Assembly (NCBI GenBank): GCA_964398785.1
Contig: CAYNNQ010000002.1
Span: 93,527 to 157,526 of the forward strand
Direction: 5' to 3'
From: CAYNNQ01 sp964398785
GTDB taxonomy: Bacteria; Desulfobacterota; Desulfovibrionia; Desulfovibrionales; Desulfonatronovibrionaceae
Length of the DNA: 64,000 bases
Shown here: in pieces, positions 35,484-44,565 of the stretch
How positions within the stretch are numbered: position 1 is the stretch's first letter
Layout of the letters: every line of letters begins with the position of its first letter
The notes under the pieces: generated by a model
Database searches by the model: none
What the model was told of the DNA's origin: nothing
Seen by the model: only the letters and a program-made list of their open reading frames with translations
Made by a program: the position numbers and the translations under genes

Positions 35484-36003
35484 TGTGTTGTCTCCTTATC
35501 AGCTCGCGTTGTTCCTGGAAGACAAACTGGACTATGGCCTCCCGGTCCTCCTCGCGGATGGAGGTATATTCCACTACGTATATTTTTTCTTCCTTTTCCT
35601 GCTCTATCCTCTGGATGGCTCCCACTAATCCCACTATACGGAAGGGCATTTGAGAGACGATTACCGCCATTTCCACGGCTTGGCCTTCCTTGAATTCTTC
35701 CTTTGAAGTAAATTGTAGTCCGGCCCCGCTTATCTCCGTGACTATGCAGGTATGCTCGAACTGGTCCTGTAAGTAGTCCCGGCTTAAAAGACTGAGTATA
35801 GTGTTCAGCTTGGAATCCATCTCTTTTAGAAACTTGAAGAGATCCGCGGGTATCTGCGATCCTTGGAGATTTTTGGGAGCGGATTCAGAGTAGGTGGAAG
35901 CTTGCCCGGAGTACATGGGACGGGTATCTGCGGAGGACAAACGGTTCACATAAGCGTTTATGCGGGTGCTAATCCGCATGAAATTGCGGTTTTGTTCTCC
36001 CAT
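35476..36003 (-). CDS. PilZ-domain protein
   Basis: About 175 residues. An N-terminal helical part (NRNFMRISTRINAYVNR, and FLKEMDSKLNTILSLLSRD) precedes a PilZ-like beta-barrel (CIVTEISGAGLQFTSKEEF, then a C-terminal FVFQEQRELIRRQ). The N-terminal RxxxR signature of c-di-GMP-binding PilZ is not clear. ATG 36003 was chosen because GGAGGCGAAAT stands directly before it; a longer frame exists. It is the first gene of a two-gene unit with the kinase-like ATPase. Confidence 0.75.
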   Translation of the reverse strand: MGEQNRNFMRISTRINAYVNRLSSADTRPMYSGQASTYSESAPKNLQGSQIPADLFKFLKEMDSKLNTILSLLSRDYLQDQFEHTCIVTEISGAGLQFTSKEEFKEGQAVEMAVIVSQMPFRIVGLVGAIQRIEQEKEEKIYVVEYTSIREEDREAIVQFVFQEQRELIRRQHND

Positions 36004-36135
36004 ATTTCGCCTCCTCTGTGGGGTGCCCGGGAAATGTGTCCTTCCCCACAATATTTATATATCGTTTAATGCTTTTTTTGAGAGCTAGAAGCAGATTTGT
36101 TCCCCGTCCGCTCCGTAGAAGTCCCCAAAGACGGT

Positions 36136-36573
36136 CTACAGATCATCATTTACTTCCACATGCATGGCATCTACTGGACAGACGACTGTACACATACCGC
36201 AAGCAGTGCATTTGTTGGAGTCGAAACGTATTTCCCGTGATTCCAGATCCAGATACAGTGCTTTAGTTGCGCACACCGCAGTACAAACGCCGCAGTGCAT
36301 ACATTTTTTTTCGTCTCGGGATATGTGCTGAGCTACTTCCTGAACAGATATACCGTGTTCCTGCAGATAGGATATACCCCGTTGGAAATCGTCTTCCGCT
36401 CCGGAAAGTTCAAGTATCAAATGACCTTCTTCCCGGGGATTGATCCTGGCCTTAAGGATGTTGAATGTGAGATCGAAATTTTTGGCCAGATTATACATCA
36501 TGGGGCTCCGTGCAATTTCCGGGGCGAAATGGAGAATTATGAATTTAGAATACTGCTTGGGTGAAGCCATCAT
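36136..36573 (-). CDS. NIL-domain ferredoxin with two 4Fe-4S clusters
   Basis: About 145 residues. An N-terminal NIL (ligand-binding, ACT-like) domain is followed by two CxxCxxCxxxC motifs (CMHCGVCTAVC and CTACGMCTVVC). Similar proteins occur in sulfate reducers and methanogens, some linked to sulfur relay for homocysteine/Cys synthesis. The start was placed at the ATG-ATG near 36573 after AGGGAAAA; a longer open frame runs into a family-B repeat and is not credible. Confidence 0.85.
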   Translation of the reverse strand: MMASPKQYSKFIILHFAPEIARSPMMYNLAKNFDLTFNILKARINPREEGHLILELSGAEDDFQRGISYLQEHGISVQEVAQHISRDEKKCMHCGVCTAVCATKALYLDLESREIRFDSNKCTACGMCTVVCPVDAMHVEVNDDL

Positions 36574-36616
36574 AGTATTTTCCCTGTAAATTGGATTTTG
36601 TTCGGTTCGCATTGCT

Positions 36617-36902
36617 GATGTGCCCGCAAAAAATATGTTTTTGCAGGCAGTGTTAAGGTGCAAGGTTTAATCTGTGCATTTAACTGGTTTCCATCCGGAA
36701 ATGGCCCTTTTCCATTTTAACGGCGTCAATTTTGGTAATTATTCGATCACGTATTAAGATACGCTCGGTCCTGATTACTTAATTTCCTTGTTAAACGGGG
36801 AAAAATTTCATTTCCGAATTAAGAACGTGATATTTCTAAACCCGGAAATTTTGGATTTCCGGATAAAACCAACTACAGCCTTTGCTTTTTTGCAGTTGCG
36901 TC
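36617..36902 (+). repeat. Family B repeat interrupted by a family A element (B2)
   Basis: The left part (36617-36685) has the B hairpin GCAAAAAATATG with TTTTTGCAGGCAGTGTTAAG, and then TTTAATCTGTGCATTTAACT. The right part (36871-36902) has AACTACAGCCTTTGC and TTTTTTGCAGTTGCGTC, the normal B right end. A full A element stands between, with AACT on each side. It is compared with uninterrupted B copies at 53747 and 56358. Confidence 0.85.
36686..36870 (+). mobile_element. Family A MITE-like element inserted in a B repeat (A2)
   Basis: This 185-base element has ends GGTTTCCATCCGGAAAT and ATTTCCGGATAAAACC, which are inverted repeats with one base offset. It is flanked by AACT at 36682-36685 and 36871-36874. 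It has no coding capacity, so it would depend on a transposase from elsewhere (inference). Confidence 0.75.
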
Positions 36903-36914
36903 ATTGTTTGTGAT

Positions 36915-37841
36915 CTACTTTTTGTCTGCCAGGAACCCTTTGGCTCTTCTGGCTTCTGTGGAATTTGGATATTTTTTTGTTAGTTCCTTTAAAATAAGCC
37001 TGCCTGCCTTTTTTTTGCCTATCTTGAAAAAGGACATTCCCTGCTTGAGCATGCTGGGCTTAATCTTGTTGCTTTTGGGGTAATCAGCAATGACTTTCTG
37101 ATAATTGAGTACGGCATGGGCGTAGTCCTGCATCTGGTAATAAGCTTCCCCCTGCCAGAACCATGCATTGGGGCAAAGGGAGTGACCGGAGTGCTCCTGA
37201 GTGAATTGTTGCCACATTTTCTGGGCCTTCTCGTACTTACGTTCGTAAAAAGATTGCAGTGCCTGTTTATATAGCTTCTCCGGGGTTTCGAAATCAAATT
37301 CTTTTTCTTGTTGTTTTTTTGAAGCATTTTTTGGGGAAGTATCTTTTTTATCCTTAGAAGAACTTTCCTTTTTTCCCCCAAGGTCGATATCCAATTCCTG
37401 CCGGATTTGTCTCCAGTAATTTTTATGTTTTTGTACTTGGTTTTCTAATCTTGCCCACTTCTCGGGAGGGGAATCCTTACCTTTAGTGCTGTTTTTCTGG
37501 CTTAATCTGCGCTCCAGGGAATCAATGCGCCCAGTGAGCTTGGCCTGCTGCACTTGTATAGATTCCATCTGGGCCCACATATCGGCCAGTTTGGACTGTA
37601 CCGGGAAGCTGGAGTTTTTAATTTTCTTTTCCAGCTGCGTGGTGCGCTGCTCCAGTTTTTTCCCCAGTTCTTGGATTTCTTTTTTAAGTTTTTGATTTCT
37701 TTGTTGTAATTTTTGGTCTTGAGAGTCTAGCCGGCTTTGTACTGTCTGCAGGTTTGATTTACTCGCACAGGCACAGACAAAGAATAGCCCCAGAAAAAGT
37801 ATCGGGAGAAGAGTTGCTTTGTTAAATGACTTTTTGTCCAC
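36915..37841 (-). CDS. Second CpoB/YbgF-like lipoprotein with TPR repeats
   Basis: About 309 residues. The signal peptide ends in a lipobox-like FVCAC, followed by a long coiled coil (LQTVQSRLDSQDQKLQQRN onward, about 25-125), a Lys/Ser-rich linker and C-terminal TPRs (YKQALQSFYERKYEKAQKMW). GTG 37841 is preferred to an upstream start because it places the signal peptide at the N-terminus. It overlaps the PLDc_N gene by 20 bases. The lgt and lspA genes next door would process this lipoprotein. Confidence 0.82.
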   Translation of the reverse strand: MDKKSFNKATLLPILFLGLFFVCACASKSNLQTVQSRLDSQDQKLQQRNQKLKKEIQELGKKLEQRTTQLEKKIKNSSFPVQSKLADMWAQMESIQVQQAKLTGRIDSLERRLSQKNSTKGKDSPPEKWARLENQVQKHKNYWRQIRQELDIDLGGKKESSSKDKKDTSPKNASKKQQEKEFDFETPEKLYKQALQSFYERKYEKAQKMWQQFTQEHSGHSLCPNAWFWQGEAYYQMQDYAHAVLNYQKVIADYPKSNKIKPSMLKQGMSFFKIGKKKAGRLILKELTKKYPNSTEARRAKGFLADKK

Positions 37842-38037
37842 GGCGACGCCCCCATAATATGTATATAATTCCGCCCAGTACCGGCAAAAAAACGGCTGCT
37901 GCCAGCCAGGCCATTTTTTCCTGCGGGGTTGTGAAATCACAGCGAAAAATATGCCAAATGGCCCACAAATTGGGCAAGATGGGAATTATGAGCAAAAATA
38001 ACAGAAAAGGTGAATCAAACAGGGATAATAGGCTCAT
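37822..38037 (-). CDS. Small PLDc_N membrane protein
   Basis: A 71-residue protein with two hydrophobic segments and the cardiolipin-synthase N-terminal (PLDc_N) pattern: LLIIPILPNLWAIWHIF, then QEKMAWLAAAVFLPVLGGII and YILWGRRRG. The phospholipase catalytic part is absent. Such stand-alone domains are common and of unknown function. It overlaps lgt by 4 bases and the lipoprotein gene by 20. Confidence 0.8.
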   Translation of the reverse strand: MSLLSLFDSPFLLFLLIIPILPNLWAIWHIFRCDFTTPQEKMAWLAAAVFLPVLGGIIYILWGRRRGQKVI

Positions 38038-38783
38038 TGTTTTTTCCTTGATACAAGGATATATGTTCCCAGAAGCATCATTCCTATAGCCAACAATTGG
38101 GTGATACTAAGGAGGCCCAAATCCCCGCGGTAGTCCCCGCGAAAGAACTCGATACCGAATCTGAATATTGCATACAAGATGAGCAAGGCCCCCATCAACC
38201 GCCCTGAGCCAGTCAGGTACTTTTTTAGAAAAAGCAGGACGATGAAAGTTACTAAACCGGCCAGGGAATGGTAGACTTGGGTTGGATGCAGCGGAGTATG
38301 CAAGGGCGCTAAGCTGTTCGGTGAGGTGAAAGTAAGCGCCCATGGCAAATCGCAGGATTTACCATAGCAGCATCCCGCTGAGAGACAACCCAGTCTTCCA
38401 ATGGCCTGGCCCAGGGCCAGGCCGGGTGCTAGTGCGTCCAGCCAGGGCCATATCGGCTGTTGCCTGCGCTTTAGGAATATATATCCGAGTATGGCCGCAA
38501 TTATAGCTCCGCCCAGAAAAACCAGTCCCCCTTTCCAGAACATGAGAATTTCCAGGGGGTTTTTCAGGAAGTATGAGGGGTTTATAAGGACATAAAGGAT
38601 GCGCGATCCAATAATACTCCCCAATATAAGATAAAATAAGAGATCGGGAACATACTGGGAGTAAAGCCCTTTTAACCGGGCTTCGTGCATGGTCCAGAAC
38701 ATACCCCCCAAAAAAGCCAGGGCAATGAAAAAGCCGTAACTATGTATTGTAATGGGCCCGAGTTCAAGGAGTATTGGATGCAT
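38034..38783 (-). CDS. lgt: Prolipoprotein diacylglyceryl transferase Lgt
   Basis: This 249-residue inner-membrane enzyme with about seven segments carries the Lgt signature region GQAIGRLGCLSAGCCYGKSC and the N-terminal HSYGFFIALAF block. It transfers diacylglycerol from phosphatidylglycerol to the lipobox Cys. It overlaps lspA by 20 bases, so the first two steps of lipoprotein maturation are coexpressed. Confidence 0.95.
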   Translation of the reverse strand: MHPILLELGPITIHSYGFFIALAFLGGMFWTMHEARLKGLYSQYVPDLLFYLILGSIIGSRILYVLINPSYFLKNPLEILMFWKGGLVFLGGAIIAAILGYIFLKRRQQPIWPWLDALAPGLALGQAIGRLGCLSAGCCYGKSCDLPWALTFTSPNSLAPLHTPLHPTQVYHSLAGLVTFIVLLFLKKYLTGSGRLMGALLILYAIFRFGIEFFRGDYRGDLGLLSITQLLAIGMMLLGTYILVSRKKQ

Positions 38784-39258
38784 TTTTTTTCCTTATATAA
38801 AAAGAGATGATAAGACAGAGCACACCAATGCTGATGGCGACATCCGCTATATTGAAGGCCGGCCAGTGATAGCGTCCCCAATAGAAATCTAAAAAATCGA
38901 TTACGTGTCCCAAACGTATCCTGTCCACTAGATTACCCACGGCACCGCCAAGAACCAGGCCCAATCCGTTAAAAAGGAAGGGGTCCCTGCGATTTACCGA
39001 GCGGACCAGATGGAAGATAAGGACAACAGCCAAGGCGGTAACTGCTATAAAAAAATATGTCTGCCATGTTCCGCTGGTGTTGTTCAAAAAACCGAAAGCC
39101 GCTCCACGATTAAGTACGTAAACCAGTTTAAACATCCCCGGAATCACCTGAATGGAGTCCCAAAAGGAGAAGGTGTTCTGTATCCAGAGCTTGCTGGCCT
39201 GATCCAGCACGAGCACTAGAGTTCCCCATCCGGTAACTGATTTGTATTTCGCTTCCAT
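38764..39258 (-). CDS. lspA: Lipoprotein signal peptidase LspA
   Basis: This 164-residue protein has four membrane segments and the aspartyl dyad D121 (VIDFLDFY) and D139 (FNIADVAI), spaced 18 residues apart as in the family. It removes signal peptides from prolipoproteins. It starts one base after the ileS stop, and the ileS-lspA pairing is a widely conserved arrangement. Confidence 0.96.
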   Translation of the reverse strand: MEAKYKSVTGWGTLVLVLDQASKLWIQNTFSFWDSIQVIPGMFKLVYVLNRGAAFGFLNNTSGTWQTYFFIAVTALAVVLIFHLVRSVNRRDPFLFNGLGLVLGGAVGNLVDRIRLGHVIDFLDFYWGRYHWPAFNIADVAISIGVLCLIISFYIRKKNASNTP

Positions 39259-39259
39259 T

Positions 39260-42079
39260 TTATTCTTGGGCTTGCAGTTTTTTCAAAATCCGGGTGCAAC
39301 GGGGACAGGCCTGCGGGTGCTCCGGGTCTGTTCCCAATTCTTCGCTGAATGTCCAACACCGCGCACATTTCTCTCCGCGGGCGGATTCCACCAATATCCG
39401 TATGTCTTCCATCTCCTGGCCTGCATAAGAGGAGTCAGGAGCATTTTCCAGGCCTTCCAGGCGGAGCTGGGAGACTATCAAGGTCTCCCGTAGGTGTTCT
39501 TTTTCAATTTCCAGCTCGGACAGGATCCGTTCCGGAGCAAAGACTGTGACCCGGGATTCCAGTGAATGCCCCAGGTTACCCTCTTTACGTTCCGGTTCGA
39601 TTGCCTTGGTGACTTCATTGCGTAATTTGACAATCATGTCCCACCGCCATTTCTCGTTTTCCTGGATTACCGGGGAGGAAGGGAAATCATGGTGGAGACT
39701 GAATACCGAGGTATATTTGCGTAATTGTTCCGGAAGGTACTGGTAGGCTTCTTCCGCGGTGAAACTGAGTATAGGAGCCATGTTGCGCAAAAGGACCATG
39801 GCGATGTGGTGCAACACGGTCTGGGCAGAACGGCGCTCTTTGCTGTCCGCTGGATTGACGTAAACGCGGTCCTTGAGGATATCCAAATAAAATGCCGAAA
39901 GCTCGGTTACGCACAGGTTGTGCAGGATATGGAAGACCTTGTGGAATTCGTAATCCTCAAAAGCCTGGAGCATTCTCTTATTACGTTCCAGAATAAGATC
40001 CAGGACATATCTGTCCAAGGGTAGCATCTCCGCAGCCCCAAGCGCATCTCTTTCCGGATGGAAATCATATAGATTGCCCAAAACAAAGCGACAGGTGTTG
40101 CGGATACGTCTATAGGCATCCACCAATCGGGTGAGGATTTCTTCAGATATGCGCAGATCTTCCTGGTAATTTTCCGAGGAAGCCCACATACGCAGGATCT
40201 CCGCACCATACTTCTCTATTATCTCTTGAGGGGCTACAACATTGCCCACGGATTTGGACATTTTGCGTCCGTATCCGTCCACCACAAATCCGTGGGTAAG
40301 AACACTTTTGTATGGGGGCATGTCACGGGTACCCACACTGGCCAGCAGGGAACTGTGAAACCATCCCCGATGCTGGTCGGTCCCTTCCAGATAGAGATTG
40401 GCGGGATATCCGCATTCTTTTCTTTTTTCCACCACTGCGGCAAAACTTGTCCCGGAGTCGAACCATACGTCCAGGATGTTGTTTTCCTTTCCCCAATTGT
40501 CCCCTCCGCAATGGGGGCAAGACAGATTAACGGGAGAAAGTTCATCCACGGATTTTTCAAACCAGTAATCGGCTCCAGCAGGATGTTCGGCAAATTTATC
40601 CACGATTTCCTGCACCCATTCCGGCGTATACCATGCCTGCCCGCAGTCTTGGCATATGAGGGCAATGATAGGCACTCCCCAGTTCCTTTGCCTCGATATG
40701 CACCAGTCCGGACGGTTTTCAATCATGCTGTATATCCTCTCCCGTCCCCACGGCGGGATCCAGCGGACGTCGTTGTTGATAGCCTCCAGGGCCTTTTCCC
40801 GCAGGTTGTTCTCCTCCATGGAAATAAACCACTGGGTTGTGGCCCGGAAAATTACCGGTTTTTTACATCTCCAGCAATGCGGATAGGAATGGGAGAGTTT
40901 TTCTTGGGCCAGGAGATTGCCTTTTTCCTGGAGTTTGGAAACAATATGGGGGTTGGCCTCGAAGACATTCATTCCGGCGAAAAATTCCACAGTGGGTAGA
41001 AAACGGCCTTGGTCATCCAAGGGGGAGTGAATCTCCAGCCCATATTTCAATCCGGTTTCATAGTCTTCACGCCCGTGGCCCGGCGCGGTATGCACGCAAC
41101 CTGTTCCCGTCTCCAGAGTTACGTAATCGGCTAGTACCAGATGGGAAACCTGTTCGTATATGGGATGTTCGGCCTGGAGCCCTTCCAGTTTCTGCCCGCG
41201 GAACCGGGCACGGATCTCCGGTGTGCTCCACCCGAATTTTTCTGTGCATTCCCCAAGGAGGTCCTCGGCCAGAATGTATTGTCTTTGTTCGTGTTCCACT
41301 ATAACATAGTCCACATCCGGATGCAGGGCCACAGCTAGATTGTCCGGGATGGTCCAGGGGGTAGTGGTCCAGATAAGAATGGACAGTCGGAGCGGATCGG
41401 CTTGCGGAATCCTGGACACTACATTTTCATCTTTTACGGGAAAGCCCACGTATATGGAAGGTGAGCTGTGCTCGGAGTATTCCACCTCGGCTTCGGCCAA
41501 AGCGGTCTCGCATGAACAGCACCAATATATCGGCTTTTTATGCCTCTTAACTGAGCCGCGGGCCATGAATTTACCCAGTTCTCCTGCGGTAGCCGCCTCG
41601 TATTCCGGGCTCATGGTCAGGTATGGTTCGTCCCATTCTCCGAATACCCCCAGCCGCTTGAACTCTTCACGCTGAACATCCAGGTACTTCAGGGCATATT
41701 CCCGGCAGCGCTTGCGGATGTCCAGGATGGACAGGTCTTTTTCTTCTTCCAGGGCCTGTTCCACCTTGAGTTCTATAGGTAGACCATGACAGTCCCATCC
41801 GGGCACATATTCAGCTTTATACCCGTTCAAGTTCTTGGACTTTATTATTATATCCTTGAGTATCTTGTTCATGGCCGTGCCCAGGTGGATATTGCCGTTG
41901 GCGTAGGGTGGACCATCGTGCAGGACAAATGTCTCTTTCTCGGAGTTGGAGTTGACCATGTCCGAGTATGGGTCGTTTTTTTTCCAGAATTCCAGCATTT
42001 TGGGTTCATTCTTGGTCAGATTGGCCCGCATGGGAAATTTGGTTTTGGGCAAGTTCAGGGTCTCTTTATAATCGCTCAT
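39260..42079 (-). CDS. ileS: Isoleucyl-tRNA synthetase
   Basis: About 939 residues. The class I HIGH motif is in GPPYANGNIHLGTA, the CP1 editing domain follows (TTTPWTIPDNLAVA), KMSKS is in GRKMSKSVGN, and a C-terminal zinc-binding region carries CARCW and CPRC. It charges tRNA-Ile. ATG 42079 (MSDYKETLNLPKT) follows GGAGGATC and was preferred to an upstream start at 42115. It heads the ileS-lspA-lgt-PLDc_N-lipoprotein run. Confidence 0.97.
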   Translation of the reverse strand: MSDYKETLNLPKTKFPMRANLTKNEPKMLEFWKKNDPYSDMVNSNSEKETFVLHDGPPYANGNIHLGTAMNKILKDIIIKSKNLNGYKAEYVPGWDCHGLPIELKVEQALEEEKDLSILDIRKRCREYALKYLDVQREEFKRLGVFGEWDEPYLTMSPEYEAATAGELGKFMARGSVKRHKKPIYWCCSCETALAEAEVEYSEHSSPSIYVGFPVKDENVVSRIPQADPLRLSILIWTTTPWTIPDNLAVALHPDVDYVIVEHEQRQYILAEDLLGECTEKFGWSTPEIRARFRGQKLEGLQAEHPIYEQVSHLVLADYVTLETGTGCVHTAPGHGREDYETGLKYGLEIHSPLDDQGRFLPTVEFFAGMNVFEANPHIVSKLQEKGNLLAQEKLSHSYPHCWRCKKPVIFRATTQWFISMEENNLREKALEAINNDVRWIPPWGRERIYSMIENRPDWCISRQRNWGVPIIALICQDCGQAWYTPEWVQEIVDKFAEHPAGADYWFEKSVDELSPVNLSCPHCGGDNWGKENNILDVWFDSGTSFAAVVEKRKECGYPANLYLEGTDQHRGWFHSSLLASVGTRDMPPYKSVLTHGFVVDGYGRKMSKSVGNVVAPQEIIEKYGAEILRMWASSENYQEDLRISEEILTRLVDAYRRIRNTCRFVLGNLYDFHPERDALGAAEMLPLDRYVLDLILERNKRMLQAFEDYEFHKVFHILHNLCVTELSAFYLDILKDRVYVNPADSKERRSAQTVLHHIAMVLLRNMAPILSFTAEEAYQYLPEQLRKYTSVFSLHHDFPSSPVIQENEKWRWDMIVKLRNEVTKAIEPERKEGNLGHSLESRVTVFAPERILSELEIEKEHLRETLIVSQLRLEGLENAPDSSYAGQEMEDIRILVESARGEKCARCWTFSEELGTDPEHPQACPRCTRILKKLQAQE

Positions 42080-42245
42080 CAGAATCCGATCCTCCAAGAT
42101 TGTTTTTGTCTGCAAAACGTAAGCGCTAAAAATGTAACATCAAGTGATTGAAGTCAAGAAAGTTGAATCCCGTCGTTTGAATTTGTTTGTTATCGGTTTT
42201 TACTTTTGAGAGGGGCAGTTTCCCAGATGAAAACCGGCGTGTATC

Positions 42246-43226
42246 TCAGGGGAGTTTTTTTTCCCATTCCAAAGCGCTTCGCACTATTTCTTCAATATCT
42301 TTGTGGGCTGGATACCAGTCCATTTTGGAATTTAGCCTTCTCGGATCTGCGACTAGCCGAGCGGGATCCCCCGGTCTTCGGTCTGTTTCCTGAACGGGGA
42401 AATCTTTTCCTGACACCTTGCGTACCGCTTCAATTATTTCCCGTACTGAATAGCCGCGTCCGTATCCGCAATTAAGTATCTCCGGGCCATTGCCCTCTTC
42501 CAGGTACTGCAGGGCCCGGAGGTGCACATCTGCGAGGTCCACTACATGGATATAGTCTCTTATCCCGGTCCCATCTTCAGTAGGATAATCCGTGCCGAAA
42601 ATGGCTAGTGAATTTCTTTTGCCCAGTGCCGCCTGGCAGGCCACCTTGATCAGATGTGTTGCATTCGGAGTCTGCTGTCCAATGCGTCCTTCGGGATCCG
42701 CACCGGCTACATTGAAATATCTGAGGCTCAAGTATTTGAATCCGGGTTGTGCGTGGTTTGTATCCCGGAGTATCTGTTCGCTCATGAGTTTGCTATGGCC
42801 GTAGGGATTGATTGGATTTAGGGGGGTTGTCTCGTCTACCGGAACTTGGGAAGGTAGCCCGTAAACAGCGGCAGTGGAAGAGAATACGAAATGGGGGATC
42901 TCGTGTTTTGTGGCTAAGTTTATGAGTCTTGCCGTATTGGAGGTGTTATTCAGGTAATACTTTAGGGGCAGGCTGATCGATTCCGGAACCACTATGCTGG
43001 CTGCGAAATGGATTATGGCGTTGAAATTTTCCCGGCGCATGATCTTCCCAAGCTTGTCCGTCTCGCTCAGGTCTCCTGTTTCCAGACGGGCAGGAGGAAT
43101 TACAGCTTCTTCTTTGCCTGTACTCAGGTTGTCATAAACCACTACTTCGTATCCGGCCTCGTTCAGAGCCAGAACTGTATGGGAACCAATGTATCCGGCT
43201 CCCCCGGTTACCAAAACTTTGGGCAT
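42246..43226 (-). CDS. galE: UDP-glucose 4-epimerase GalE
   Basis: About 326 residues with the NAD-binding GGAGYIGSHT at the N-terminus, the Ser-Tyr-Lys triad (SSTAAVYG and YGHSKLMSEQ) and the GalE end region DRRPGDPARLVADP. It interconverts UDP-glucose and UDP-galactose for surface polysaccharide. ATG 43226 follows AGGAGGATCTA; a longer frame upstream lacks a site. Confidence 0.95.
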   Translation of the reverse strand: MPKVLVTGGAGYIGSHTVLALNEAGYEVVVYDNLSTGKEEAVIPPARLETGDLSETDKLGKIMRRENFNAIIHFAASIVVPESISLPLKYYLNNTSNTARLINLATKHEIPHFVFSSTAAVYGLPSQVPVDETTPLNPINPYGHSKLMSEQILRDTNHAQPGFKYLSLRYFNVAGADPEGRIGQQTPNATHLIKVACQAALGKRNSLAIFGTDYPTEDGTGIRDYIHVVDLADVHLRALQYLEEGNGPEILNCGYGRGYSVREIIEAVRKVSGKDFPVQETDRRPGDPARLVADPRRLNSKMDWYPAHKDIEEIVRSALEWEKKLP

Positions 43227-43418
43227 TAGATCCTCCTGTTGTTCCGGTTGAGTTTTCCTTGTCCCGGATGGAAAAAGGAACCTGGCAACACCGTGTTCCT
43301 CCATTTTTTAAAACTGGCCATACCTAGTATTTTTTGTTTTAATTGACAAACGAGACAGGGCCTTAAAATTGTGGGCGTTGGAAATAAAATGGCGGGAGGT
43401 ATATAACCAAGTTTTTTA

Positions 43419-44405
43419 ATGCGGAAAAAAAGACTGGTAAGATCTTTTATGGAAGAGGATATATATATACCTTCTCAATACCCGGAAAGAGATGGGGTGG
43501 ATGGGCAGAGAACCTTCGGGAACGGAGGAACACACGATACGGATATAATTTCCTTGATGCAGGATGCCGGCTTCGAATGCCGGGGAAAGTTCGAAGAGTG
43601 GTCCCTTGTTTTGGAGGCAATTGGTATCCCCTTCCAACTCCGCGGTTCAGAAATTCTGGTTAGCCAAAAAAGTCTCCCTAGGGCAAGGGAAAATCTCCAA
43701 GCCTATGAGTTTGAGAATTTAGAAAAAAGAGAAAGCGGGGAACTACAAAAAGGATCGCTGCCCTGGGGCCCTAATTTGTTGGTTCTGGGTAGTCTTCTTG
43801 TGTTTTTCAGTTTTCTAAACTCCGGTTTTTTTGGGGGAGAGATCCCCCGGGAAATATGGGTGAAAGCCGGAGCCGCTGATTCCTCAAAAATCCTTGAGGG
43901 TGAATGGTGGCGCAGTATTACAGCACTTACACTGCACGGTGATCCCGCCCATGTTCTGGGCAATGTAGTCTTCGGGACGGCATTTGTTGTTCTGGTCTGT
44001 TCCCGGGTGGGGATGGCTACGGGATGGGCTGCCGTTATCCTTTCCGGATGGCTGGGGAATATGGTTAACGCTTGGGTTAAGGGGCCTGGTCACGTCAGTA
44101 TCGGATTTTCCACTGCCGTATTTGCCGCGGCCGGAATTATGGTGAGTATCCACCGCAACAGACGGGGACTGAAAAATGGTCTGGATGCCGTGGTAATGGC
44201 CTTGGCCTTGCTGGCCCTTCTGGGCTCCGGGGGAAAAAATACCGATCTGGGGGCCCATTTCTGGGGAGTTGTTTGCGGTATGGCCGTAGGGAGTGTATTG
44301 CGTTTTCTTCCCTTGCCCTTGCTTCGGGCAAGAGTTATGTCCTCTTTCCTGGCCGCGGGGACTGTTTTTTTGCTTGTTTATTCTTGGTTTTTGGCCCTTG
44401 GATGA
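43419..44405 (+). CDS. Rhomboid-family intramembrane protease with N-terminal DUF2007-like domain
   Basis: This 328-residue protein has a soluble N-terminus of about 110 residues containing a small alpha-beta module (DAGFECRGKFEEWSLVLEAI and LVSQKSLPRARENL). A six- to seven-segment rhomboid core follows: HVLGNVVFG (HxxxN), active-site Ser in HVSIGFSTAVFA and His in LGAHFWGVVCG. The Ser environment GFST differs from the usual GASG. It would cleave membrane proteins. It is divergent from galE. Confidence 0.85.
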   Translation: MRKKRLVRSFMEEDIYIPSQYPERDGVDGQRTFGNGGTHDTDIISLMQDAGFECRGKFEEWSLVLEAIGIPFQLRGSEILVSQKSLPRARENLQAYEFENLEKRESGELQKGSLPWGPNLLVLGSLLVFFSFLNSGFFGGEIPREIWVKAGAADSSKILEGEWWRSITALTLHGDPAHVLGNVVFGTAFVVLVCSRVGMATGWAAVILSGWLGNMVNAWVKGPGHVSIGFSTAVFAAAGIMVSIHRNRRGLKNGLDAVVMALALLALLGSGGKNTDLGAHFWGVVCGMAVGSVLRFLPLPLLRARVMSSFLAAGTVFLLVYSWFLALG

Positions 44406-44412
44406 GAAATTG

Positions 44413-44435
44413 GGACTACCGGATTCCGGTGGTCC
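44413..44435 (+). terminator. Strong hairpin after the rhomboid gene
   Basis: GGACTACCGG pairs with CCGGTGGTCC (one G-T) around a three-base loop, 8 bases after the rhomboid stop. Only TT follows, so it may be a weak terminator or an mRNA-protecting hairpin. Confidence 0.45.
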
Positions 44436-44515
44436 TTGACTCAGGGAGTGACTTTTCGTTGCCCGAGCTTTTTCAGCACTCAAGATTTTATTTGTAATTT
44501 TCTGATTAAAACTTG

Positions 44516-44554
44516 ATATTGCCTGTGAAAATATATTTTTTGCAGGTGCAACAA
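44516..44554 (+). repeat. Short B-type hairpin (B8)
   Basis: GCCTGTGAAAATATATTTTTTGC, cut here as GCCTGTGAAAATA and TTTTTTGCAGGTGCAAC, is the outer hairpin of family B without its interior, like B7. It lies just before the 4Fe-4S protein gene. Confidence 0.45.
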
Positions 44555-44565
44555 AACAGGGAAGC

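Noticed and set aside
40226..40999. 257-codon frame antisense to ileS
   Set aside because: ileS is unmistakable on the other strand with all motifs, and the antisense frame lacks a start signal and family features.
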